Shown: positions 21,898-32,950 of the stretch, piece by piece
Layout of the letters: each line of letters starts with the position of its first letter
Position numbering within the stretch: the stretch's first letter is position 1
Origin: Heterodera schachtii
Lineage: Eukaryota > Nematoda > Chromadorea > Rhabditida > Heteroderidae
DNA: 64,000 nucleotides
Direction of reading: 5' to 3'
Assembly: GCA_023374025.1 (NCBI GenBank)
Contig: SIJG01000083.1
Coordinates: 213,709-277,708, forward strand
Made by a program: the position numbers and the translations under genes
Notes under the pieces: generated by a model
Told to the model about the DNA's origin: nothing
The model's database searches: none
Seen by the model: only the letters and a program-made list of their open reading frames with translations

Positions 21898-24800
21898 TTA
21901 TTTTTGATCAAAAGTGGAGAAAAGTGTGCCAATGCGAATGTCTCGTCTTACGGCCTGGGAACTGCCGACGGAATGCCGAAAAGTGAACAGCGGCCCTTGC
22001 ACAGACAATGAGGATGAGACGGAGGAAGACGAAACCGGACGGCGGTCGGTCATCCAATTCTGCTGGTGAATTAGGCCGGGACCTTCTGAAATTTTAATTT
22101 GAAAACTAAAACTTTTTCGCCCGTCCCCAATTTTTTCTTGGCATACCATCATTGTTTTTTTGCACCATTTGTTTTTGTTGTTGTACAACTTGTTGTTTCT
22201 TCTTGCTTGTTGTCATCAGCTGTGTTTGTTCAAGCTGCAAGGAAATGATTTGGCATTTTGTTTGTGTTAAATGACCCTATGCCCTGCCTGTTGAGCAATG
22301 TACTGCTTGACCGACTCGTTGACCAAATGCATGGTTGTGCTGCTACTGGTTGGTGTTGTTGCTGTTATTGTTGGTCTATTATTGCTGTTTCCGTTTGCTG
22401 GCGATGCAATGGCTAATTGGGCATGGAAATGGGCGGCCGAATCGAAGGCACTAACCAATTTGGGGGAGGACACATTCAATTATCCAATTGTTGACGTTTT
22501 TCATACGGTTCAAATGCGAATCGCGCCATTCCATCGGCACCGGTGGTCCTGACCAAACTGATGCCGAAGGTGCGCATCAGCTCCACCACTCGTTGGACCA
22601 TCTGACGCTGCTCGTGCCCGTCACCGCCGCCATCGGACCACAACTGAAGGGGGGGGGGGGAATTATGAAAAATAAAATAAATTTATTCGGCAGAGAATGA
22701 TGAAAGCTACCGAACCTAGGCATGAAAAAAAACAATTTTCAACAATTTTTAATTTTATGGTGAATTAGTAGTGAGCGGCGCACCGACCGATGCTTTGACG
22801 GGCGGTTGGAGGACAAACCAAAGGAGCGGGGCAAACCAAGTGAACAGGTCGACAAGTCCGATGCAACAGTGCGCACCAGTGACCACGTTGGCACGGAGCG
22901 AGCGCATCACTTGCTGATTCTCGCGCTGCTGCTCCACAAATGGCTAAAAATTGGCAAAAAATGAAATTAATAACTAAAAATGGCAATGCCAAAATTGGAC
23001 TGTGTGTGGCACCGTCGACCTGAACAGCCAAGTTGAATTGGAGTCGGCGGGACACGTGCAGGGCACAGTGTAAGTGGACAAAAGCGAGCGCAAAGGGAAT
23101 GTAACGGGCGAGCACAAAGTGTTGGGCCCGTTGGAGCAGCGTTTGGAGTGCGTCCAATTGGGTGAACAGAGCGGAGACAAAACGGCACTGAAAATGGATG
23201 GAGGGGTGCACTTCATTCCGCCCGTCGTTCCCCGCTCCCCCGGGAAATTAAAGAAAAAATCGTCGGTGGTTGACCTGGGCCATGTTAAGTTTGAGGACGG
23301 CGGCAAAGTTGTTGAACACCAACTGCTCGAGACGGACAAACTCTTCGGAGGACATTTGGCCAAACAGTGCCTGGAGCGTACGCGAGCGAACGGGCAACGG
23401 ACGGACGATGCCACGGCTGAACAACGTGACGGAACCGGTGGAAGCACGACACAAAGACTACTGCACACGCAGTGCCTGATTTTTTGACCAACTTGTCGGC
23501 GTGGAAGTCCAGCGTGAAAATGGCGGACAAAGTGTCGAACAGTGACACGGCGACGGCCGTGTTCAGTGGAGACGGCACAGCATTTGAGGAGGACACTTTT
23601 TGGTCGTTTGAAACACCGCTCACAAAGGCCTAATTATGGAAGAATTGGTTGCTATAAAAAAGGTTTTCTGGCGTACGAAAGGAGAAAGTCTCACAAAATT
23701 GGCATTTGTCGTCGTTGTCGTCGCGGTGGTCGTTCTGTTGGCTTGGATTCGGTCGGAAGTGTGCGTTTTCAGCGTGCTGAACTGGAGGGTGTTCAGACAG
23801 AGGCGAATGTCACTGCCGTGGGAAAGGAACAGTTCGTCCAGCTGATCACGGCCAATTCGAACGCCTTCGTAATGGCAAATCTGAAAATTTAAAATTATTC
23901 GTATATCTCTCTGGTCCATTCAAAATGCTAGCGTTTGTCCCCACCTGCTCAAGCCGTCGCTGCATCCGCTGGCGATTGCACCGCTGCACGCGCACGGGCA
24001 AGCAGTTGGCGCGCAACTCACGCAGCGCGGGCGCATGCCAAAGGGAGGCGCAGGTGCAAATGACGGGACGTCGACGGACGACGGATGAAGCGCGGGAACG
24101 ACGAACCCATGAACAAAGGAATTGAACCTGTACAGGGAGGGGGAGGAAGGAATCAATGCTCAAATTGATGGGACTGTCCGGCCCGTCCACCAACCATTTC
24201 CGGCGACGCCTGTTCTACCGCGTCCACAATGAAACAGCACGGCCGAGTGCCGACGTGTGGTGGTGGCGGTGCTTCACCTGTCGAAGCGGCGGAGACGGAC
24301 AAATTGTGGAAGAGCGCGTCAATGGACGTGCAATCGGTGGCATTTTCAAGACGCGACTTCAGCTCCGCCATGTTTTGAAGTTCACTGACAAATGTTCGAT
24401 TTGTGTATTATAAAACCGTAAAATTTCATGAAAAGTTACAGGTTTTTATAGGGAAAATGCGCAGTTTGACGTTATATTTCGACGAAGGAAAAAATATATT
24501 TAAATGATTTAGAATCTTGAAAAAGTGTCTATGGAATTTTCTTTTAATTTTTCGGGGGGAAACAACCGGAAGATAAAGTACAGCTTGAAAAGACAGCGGT
24601 GAGTGTAAAAGCACATTCTTATCATCCACGACGCTGTACCGTTCGTTCTGTCCCCGGTGTTTACCTGATCGGTATGATCACCGGTCTGTAGCCGGCCTGC
24701 TCCGCCGCCACGCGGGCCAACGACGTTTTGCCAACCCCGGAGGGCCCAAAAAGTGCCAAAATCTGAAAGCGATGCCAAAATGAGTCGGCCGAATGGTATG

Positions 24801-27155
24801 TCAATGACTTTTTGTTTTGGCATTCGGCTGTCAGTGCCCTTTGGCCGTTCCATTTCAAAGAGTGTTCGGTCCCTCTCCTCCAAAGTGTCCCACAGAGACG
24901 TCGCATTGGCATTGTTCCGCTGGGAAATGCGTCGGTGGTTTCCCTCCCATTTTTTGCCTCCTCTTTTCTCAAAAACATATTCATCCCAAAGACGGAGCCA
25001 TAACAGCACTTGGAAAGGAGGGGAATTTCAGGAATTTATTTGTATATTTTAGGATGATTTTGTTGTTCGAAAAAGGCCCTAAATCTATGGGTATTTTTGT
25101 CTTCGTTTCCTCCCGAAAAATTCATTGTCAGAAAAAAATTCGAATGAATTAGAAACAAGAGTTTGGAGATTTATAAACTTTTCGACTCGTGTTTTTATAT
25201 AATTCAACATTTTTAATAAAATAAATAATATTTGTTTTTTAAATTCTCATTTAAATTCTCACCGATTCGATTTGTCTCCTAAAATTGCTAAATTACGTTT
25301 AATTAACATTTTGCTCAAATTGCCTCACATCTTCGGTCAACAAATCCAGAAATGTGCTTGGCGCGTATTTGTCGGCCCAAAGTGTGAATTTGTTCGTCCT
25401 TTTTCCGGTTGCATTTTGCGACGAATGGAACTTGTCCACCTCCATTTGAACACCTCAAAAAGGCATCAAAATTATTTTAAAAATTTGGAATTATACAATT
25501 GATTAGCCTTAAATTGGTAGATTTTGAAAACCAAAAACTGTTTAAGCAACATTTCGCGTCCTCACTTTGGCTGTTCCTCAACCGTTGTTCCTGCTCCCGC
25601 TCGTGAACGCGCTCCTCCGCCTGCATTAAATTGGCAAATGCTAAGTCGGCGCTCTCCAATTGTGTAGTGTCCTGTTTTCTGGTAGTGGCATTTTCTGCAA
25701 AGGAATTAATTTAAGGCAAATGCGACTTCCGAGAACGGGAAATTTCAGGGAATTCCTCCAATTAAAAAGAAATTACAAAAATGTTATTTGTATAAAATTA
25801 AAAAAAAATAAAATAACAAACATAAAATTTCTCCAAATGTCTTTTTTACCGGAAATTGGGAATTTGTCATTCGGTAAATCAAATTGCCAGGAACCGCAAA
25901 CGGGATTTTCAGGGAATTTCTTTTTCTTTCCCCAAAGATTAGCGGGTACCGAATTCGTTGCCGTGTCCAACACTAATAAAAAAAAAATGTGCCCGCAAAG
26001 TTTGGGATACCATTTAACACAACAATTCGGTGTTCCCTTCACCTTTGGCGAGACGTCTTGTACCGATGTAGCGCCGAAATGTGCCGTCCACCGAATTGAT
26101 GCCCCACCAAACTTGACCGTTCATTGGCGGCACGCGCAACAGCTTGTCTTTACGGCCGGCGATTTGCTGAGACAATGAATCGCCTTAAATACAATTGTAC
26201 TAAAATATTTTGCCAATTTCGTAAAAATGTAGCAAAATGCCATTCTCTGCCCGACTCTGTGCCGAAGTCGTCGGCTCGTTCTGGTGCCGTTGCTGGTGCT
26301 GCCGGCGGGCACTCAAAATGCGCATCGTCGCCCGCTGCACCGCCTCCTCCAATTCCATGCGTCGCCGCTTCGTCTGCTGCTCCTCGTCGCCGATGCGCAA
26401 GTGCCAATCTGTGCCCGATTGGTTGGTTATTTTTCCGGCACAGAATAAAAATTGTTAAAAAATCGGACCAATTGGCGAGTAATCCTGGAACACTCCAATG
26501 GGACCACGCTTTCTGGCCATTTGCTGCTGACCAACAGCGGTGTCCCTGTCCAGCAGCAGTTGTCCATGCTCTTCATTTGCGTTTTCCTTCCCATCATCGG
26601 CCAATTGTTCGCCGCCGTTCAATGAATCGTCGTCAGTCACTTCAACAACAAAAAATATTATGTATTTTTAAAATCTTTACAGTTAGCTTCCCTCCCGCCA
26701 CTTTGAGTCATTTTCTGGCTATGGGCCCGCTGGCCAAGTATGTTTTGAAATTTGACTCATCGAAATCAATTTGCCAAAATTTGTACCAATTAAAGACCCT
26801 CGTTATTGTGAACAAAAATTTTATGTAACAGTTGGACGAAGCTTTACTTTAGACCAAGTAAATCCTCTTAAATGGACAACTAAGGAAAATTTGATCGCCG
26901 GGATATTAATAAACACTCTTTCCGACCTCAATTCCGGCAGAATCTCATTTTCTGTCTCACGATGTTCTTCCTCTTCCTCCCGCTGAGTGCTCGTGCATTT
27001 TTGGTCCTTTTTTATTTGATTTTTGTTTGAAAAGCATTGTTTGGACATGCGAATGACTTCAACACCTGCTTCCGTTTGTCCTCCAATTCCTGTTCAAATT
27101 CCTCTTCCTCATAAACCAGCTCGCCAAACGCATCATCATTGTCAAAACAATCCAT
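21898..27155 (-). CDS. CHTF18: Chromosome transmission fidelity protein 18 homologue (CTF18-RFC large subunit)
   Basis: CTF18 is the large subunit of an alternative clamp loader that acts with RFC2-5 on PCNA in DNA replication and sister-chromatid cohesion. Many short exons run from 27155 (MDCFDNDDAFGELVYEEEEF) to the stop at 21898. In order: acidic N-terminus; RKRGPIGVFQDYSP near 26500; LWADKYAPSTFLDLL near 25340; LLWLRLWDEYVF near 24990; Walker A GPSGVGKTSL near 24735; the Walker B region CFIVDAVEQASPEM near 24210; sensor-1 region RRRPVICTCASLWHAPALRELR near 24040; GSDIRLCLNTLQF near 23780; helical collar segments between 23.5 and 22.5 kb; and a C-terminus PLFTFRHSVGSSQAVRRDIRI like that of other CTF18 proteins. 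The DExx glutamate and sensor-1 asparagine appear replaced. Exon edges in the middle are approximate. Confidence 0.85.
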
Positions 27156-28079
27156 TTCAATTGAACAAAATTGCAGATAAAAATTGAAGATATCAGCAGC
27201 CGAGAAAGGCAGTCATTTGTAGTAATCTAATTTTGATATACTGAATTAGGTAGATTAACCGCCGCAAATATCCATGCATTTACTTAACAAATCTAAGAAA
27301 TTGCAAATATAGGAAAACATTTATTCCTCTTCTTTTTAGGTGGACATGGGAAAACAACGAAAATTTGTTTTAACGATTCATTGGTGTTTTTTGAAGAAGT
27401 CTACGTTAAAAAAAATAAAATTGAGGAAAACAAAAACAAAAGTACACATATAACAAATGTGATCTGTGCCGAATGGACAATTCGACCCTCTTGAGGAAAA
27501 AGTCGGCGGAGGGGGCTTAATGGGTAAAGTATGGTTTTTCGATGGAAAACAGAAATGCTGAACCATCATTTAACCAGGGAATCAAATTTAGGCCGTTTAT
27601 TCTCAAATGACTGTATTAGAAAATTTGTTTGTTCATCCCTGATTCAATATTTGGGCCAAACAAACGCTTTACATTAATTATTATTTTTTAAACATTTCAT
27701 TTACTTATGGTCCAATGAAATGTCCAATTTTTTCATATTATGGAGGGAAGGTAACAAAGTTGAGAGAAACTTTGAAAATTGGCTCTGTCTCGACACATCT
27801 CAAAAAGGTTGATGTACCGGAAATGCAACAGGTCCAACATGAACAAGAGGAACAAAAACGGCAAACAACTTCAACATTAACGAGAAAAAAAAAACAATTG
27901 AAATATTTCCTTTCTATTTTTGGGGGACAAAACGTGTGGTAAAGGGAGGGGGGTGATAAGCCTGCGCGAGTGTATTCATATAATTATATGGAAAATGAGA
28001 TAATTGTTTGTTGCTTGTGTGTACGTTTGGTGATGGACAAAAATAATAAGACAAAATGTGTTGTGTGCCGTCATCACCG
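27156..28079. other. Spacer between G3BP and CHTF18
   Basis: Both neighbours are on the minus strand. The 75-codon frame at 27715-27942 (+) (MKCPIFSYYGGKVTKLRETL...) is Lys/Gln-rich with no domain and is not called. No tRNA or clear repeat is seen. Confidence 0.45.
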
Positions 28080-30444
28080 TCATTTGTAAACACCGCCACC
28101 CAAATTGTTCGTTTTGTCCGCCGAGAGCAACAGTCCGCCGTTGAAGTCGAACGCCGGAATTTGAACGTTGAACACAAAAGCGCCAGTGTTCGAGTCCTGG
28201 ATGAATAAATGAGGGGATAAGCATTCCATGAAAATCTTTCCTATGCCATAAAAGCAATGAAAAAACTTTTTACCCGTTTGCACGCGTCGTACACCGCCTG
28301 CATGTCCGCCGCGGTGGTAAAGTCAATAAAGCCGAAAGCAGTGCGATACTCACGACGCAAAGAATTCGGCTTGATGCCCACAAACTCCACACCGTCGGTA
28401 ATGGCTAAAAATTAGGATTAAATTGAAAAAAATTTGTTTTTCAAATGAACAAACCTTGAATTTCGCGCATCAACTCCTGCTGGCCCAGCTTAAAGTCCAC
28501 AAAACGGCCCGGCTTGGTCAATTGGCTGAAGTAAATGCGATGAGTCCATTCCCGACGAGGCGCTACGTTCAAAACGGGCGGCAGAGATGGCGGCGGATGC
28601 TGCTGTTGTTTGACAGCTAAAGAAAAGTATTAAATAAAGCAATGAACTAAACTGTCTAAACTACATATTTTATGAAACAAACAGTACAAAGATAAAATTG
28701 TGAGGAGTAAGAAACACTTCCGCTGATTGAAATAACGTAATTTATATAATGAAAAAAAAGTTGACCAATTTGGTGTTCGGGATTGTGCTTTGCGATGTTG
28801 TTGTTGTGCTGTGGCATCTCCTTTGACGGAGTAGGTGCCGTCGGACCATTCGTTGCAGCAACAGCAGCAGGAACGTGCACGGTCACGATGTTATCAACAT
28901 TGTTGGGCCCATTGCCTCGTGCGGCAGCGGCAATGGCCGCGTACGAGCCGGCCACGACAGACTTTGGCTTTTGGACCAAATTGTTGGTGTTGTTGGCCAC
29001 GGCAGTGGTGACAACCACCGGCTTCGGTTGTTGTTCCGTTGTTGGTGGTGGTGCAGCGGCGACAGTTGCGGCCACCGGCTGAGACAAAGACGGCGGCGGG
29101 GCGATGTCAACCGGCTTCGGAACATCGACAACGGAGGAGGGAGGAGCAACGGTGGAAATCGCCGCAACTTCATCCTTCTTATTCGGTGTAGACGTCGGAG
29201 AGGGCAATGAGTCAACAACAGTTGGAGCAGCATCAGATGGCGCAGCCGTCTTTTTCTCCGGTTCCTTGAGTTTGGTCAGGATTTGGTAATTTTTCGAATT
29301 GTGTAGCTTAGCTTGGTAGCATATGCTTAAATACTCAAAAAAAACACATTACCTTTTGAGGTGAGTGATCCACGACAACGGACGCCTTTTTAGGTTCCGA
29401 CTCAACAACGATTTGATGGAGTTTGCCACTTCCACCATTAACCTAAAACTTTACAATATGCCAACTTTGGTTATTTTTCAGCTGACCATTGGAGAAGGAG
29501 CAACCTGGCCACCACCATTTTCGAGGGGCTGTTGCTGTTCAGCGACAGTGGTCGGCGGACTTGGCACAGTAGCGCCGGCGTTGTTGGCCGCGTTGTATTT
29601 TTCACTAACGGTAACCAGAAAGGCGGTATCCAACCACTAAAAAACGAAGTATGCAACCATTAACAATTAATGTATTTAATTCCCAAATCAGGTAGCAGTT
29701 CAATGACCTTGAGTGGCCCATATTCACGGAATTACAAACCTGAAACACATCGCTCTTCACGTACAAAACGGTGGGCGTTTGGTGGGCCAAAATGATGGTT
29801 TGGACAAAGCGTCGTGGAAGCACAGGCTGCTGTTTTTGCACAGCCGCCTTGACCAGCGTCAGCTCGCCGCAAACTTGGATCAGCTTGGCATTGTCACCTT
29901 GCATCGGCAGCGACACCGTTTTCAGCGAGTAGAAGCGAGCCTTACAGTCCTAAAATCGCTTTATGAAGCAAGGTAAAATACAGAAAAATGGTTACCTCGA
30001 AGCCCATGTTGCCGATAGCGCGTTGAATGTTCTATGTTTAAAATTTGCGAATTTATTGCAAAATGAAAAAAAAAACCTCGCGGCCCGTCTCCTCCACATC
30101 AGCATGGACAAAATGCGAGTCATCGCCGTAGAAAATCCCAGCTTCGCTAGGACGGTCGCTAAGCTTGGTGTAATATTCCTTCAGGAAGAGACGGGCCAAC
30201 CCTGGGAAATACCATATATATAAAAAAAGAAACAAACGTAATTTTTCGATCCCATTCCAATTAGATAAATTTTTAATTCATAAAGCTAACCCATTAGATC
30301 TTCGGCACTATGCTTCTCGGTGTTGTTCGGCACCTCCTTAGCGCTCTTCGATACCGATGGGTCAACAGCTTCAACATGACCGTTGTTTTCAGCGTTGTTT
30401 GGCACAGCGGCAGCGATGTCGTTCTCTTTCTCCACCATTTTCAT
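28080..30444 (-). CDS. Ras GTPase-activating protein-binding protein (G3BP/rasputin)
   Basis: G3BP proteins are cytoplasmic RNA-binding scaffolds that nucleate stress granules. Ten exons (30444-30291, 30201-30077, 30031-29996, 29949-29740, 29636-29487, 29442-29353, 29264-28766, 28616-28455, 28404-28274, 28196-28080) sum to 557 residues. Residues of about 50-185 form an NTF2-like domain (LARLFLKEYYTKLSD, IFYGDDSHFVHAD, IQRAIGNMGFEDCK, PRRFVQTIILAHQ, YVKSDVFQ). A long low-complexity Pro/Ala/Val/Thr region follows, encoded mainly by exon 7. The C-terminal third contains an RRM (RIYFSQLTKP ... AFGFIDFTTAADMQAVYDAC). The end LLLSADKTNNLGGG is short and lacks a long RGG tail. NTF2 plus RRM is diagnostic of the G3BP family. 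A second ATG at 30438 is an alternative start. Confidence 0.9.
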
Positions 30445-31014
30445 TTATTTTTCACTTTTTTTTTACTCAAATAAACTTTTAAATCACACCAAAAAATAAA
30501 TATCACTGGAGCTAAAATAGGTAATATAAATTAAGCTTGGCTTTATTTATTACAGACAACTCTTAGAATTGGAACCGAAATAGGTAGATGATGAATAACT
30601 TTTACATTTTCTGCGTTTCCATCGCCTCATTTTTTGTAGATACACCTACATTAATAAAAACAAAGTCCACAAAATAAAAAAGAACTTATTGTTAGGTAGG
30701 AAAAACAAAAAATGACATACAAAAGTGAAAAAATGTAAAAGGTCAGGAGAAAAATAAAAAGAGAGGAAAAGAAAAAAAGGCACGTGAAATTTAATGACAA
30801 AATTGAGAGAAAAGAAAAGGAAAAGAAATGAATGGAATGGATTGAGCATAGGAGGAAAACTGTGTACTCAACTCAGTCTCAATGCACAGGAAAATTTCTT
30901 AGAAATTGCCTAACGAATTCAAAAAATTTAATAAAAATTCAAATTTTAAAAACCAAATTTTTATAGTTTGTTTTTCTTATACTTTTCCTGTTTTCCTTTT
31001 CTAGCTTCTTCTTC
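30445..31014. other. Divergent promoter region, G3BP / HSCB
   Basis: The two genes are transcribed away from each other. From about 30650 to 30850 the + strand is almost all A and G, a purine tract of roughly 200 bases. A pyrimidine-rich acceptor (ttccttttctag) ends at about 31003, 12 bases before the HSCB start, and fits trans-splicing. No gene is seen. Confidence 0.5.
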
Positions 31015-32724
31015 ATGTATGCGCAACGGCAATTCGTTCGAATTGTCGCGGTCATTACAAAGGGAGGAAGTTCCCTGCGTTCCATTCGTCGCATTTGCTC
31101 TTTTTATCCGTCCCTTTCCGTCAATCGACCACAACGCTTTTCATACGTTGTACAAATGTCGTCCGACTCGAACAATGTTCGGCATGGCGTTGCCCTCCTT
31201 TGTTGGCATTGTGGCGGAGATTCAATGACACCGTCCGACGACAACTCCGGCGCTGTCCTTTTGTGCTCGCGTTGCGGCCGCCTGCAGCCGTTGCCCGCGC
31301 GCATCGACTTTTTCTCCTATTTTGGCCTGGATGACCCCGCAGGCGCAACAATTGGCGAGGCGGAGCTGAAGCGACGTTTCCGGCGCATGCAATCGCTGGT
31401 CCATCCCGACAAATTTGCCGGACGGGACGAAAACGAGGCGAGCAGTTTAAGATTATTTTAATTCCATTTATGATACATTCTTGGTAATTGCAGCCATTTT
31501 CAATACATTTTTAGCCTAATAAAATATTGAAATGCAATCAATATTTTCCAAAATTAGCTTTTTTGGAATCGGATCCTTTTAACGGAATACATGATTTTCT
31601 ATTACATTTAAAATATTTTTACAATGAATTATATGGTAAATGAAAAACAATCATTTTCTAAATGCTAAAGTTTAGCGCGCTTTGGCTGAACAACACTCCG
31701 CTTTCCTCAACAACGCTTACCGCACACTCCGCGAGCCCTTCGCCCGTGCGGAATATTTGCTGACTTTGCTGGAGACGCTTAAGAATGACGATGGTGCGTT
31801 GTTTTCACGCATAATCAGGGCAAAATATTATAACCCCAATTTCTATTTGATTTTAATCTAAAAATGTTTTTTTAATTTATAAATTTGGGTACTAGCAGTC
31901 TTATTGAATTTTTTGAAATTTGTGTTTCTAATTGAATCCACGGGGGGCTGTGAACATTGTGCATCTTAATTTTGTCTTTATTTTTATCCTTACTTTAAAA
32001 GGTGCGTCCCCTGGCACGGCTTCGACCAGCCGCGCTTTTACCGACGAATTCGAAGGGACGGTGGAAGACAATGCGATGGCAGCCGAAATGATGGAACTGA
32101 TGGAAGACATTGAACGAATGGAGCAGAACAGTGCTCAGATTGGGCAACGTCTTGTCGACACCGACTTGGAAATCTATCGGCTGCTTCGACGAGCCAATGA
32201 GCAGGCAAATTTCAATTATTATTTTTCTTCTGTTCAATTTCTTGAATCTGCTGCGCTACTTTCCGCCTTTAATCTCTTTTTTGCCCGTTTCTAAATCTAA
32301 ATTTTATTGGGTTTTCCGAACATTTTTCCGTTTTGGGGCCGCACATTCAAATTAAAAAAATGTCAAAAAAACAGCGCTTCAGCTATTTGGGAGACATAAA
32401 GCAATAATCTTGGCCAAAGTCTGTTTTTGCAGTCCTCACGACAAAGAATTCGTTGTTAACTTTTTTTAAAAATGAGTGTGCGGCCCCCAAACGGAAAAGC
32501 ACCCTAAATCATAATGTAATTTAATTTTTCAATCAGATGGTGACTCGTGACCTTTCCGAAGCACGGCAAACATTACGAAGGTGGCTTTTTTCTCAATTTT
32601 GACATTTAAACTTTTATGCACTTTTTTAATTAAATCCATTTTTAATTGCTTTGTTAGAATCAGTTATTTGCGGCGCAGTCGTCGTCTGTTGGAGGCGAAA
32701 CGGAACGGCGTACACAACGAATAA
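31015..32724 (+). CDS. HSCB: Iron-sulfur cluster co-chaperone HSCB
   Basis: HSCB is the J-protein that delivers ISCU-bound clusters to mitochondrial HSP70. Exons 31015-31437, 31676-31793, 32002-32204, 32537-32580 and 32658-32724 sum to 284 residues. The first 45 residues are rich in Arg and Ser (RQFVRIVAVITKGGSSLRS) and look like a mitochondrial presequence. Next is the zinc site CWHCG ... CSRCG found in animal HSCB, then a J-domain with VHPDKF and AEQHSAFLNNAYRTLREPFA, and a C-terminal three-helix domain (MMELMEDIERMEQ ... LSEARQTLRRISYLRRSRRL). Two introns begin with GC rather than GT, and both are required for phase. The stop overlaps an AATAAA. ARIH2 starts 226 bases later. Confidence 0.92.
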
Positions 32725-32950
32725 AAATGGAAATGCTTTTCAAATATTTTTTTATTTGTTGTTCTTCCGCCGGTGCTTTCTCTGTCGATGATCGCCGCCG
32801 TTAATTTGCTCATTTTTTCAATTTCAAATAAATGTTTTTTATCAGACAAAAGGCACATTACTTACTACAATTTATCCGTTTTTAAACAGTCAAAAATTTC
32901 TTCCTAAAAGTGTAAAATTTGTATTTTGTTTTAAAAATTGCAGTTTAATT

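Noticed and set aside
27715..27942. 75-codon Lys/Gln-rich frame
   Set aside because: No recognisable family; composition fits AT-rich spacer.
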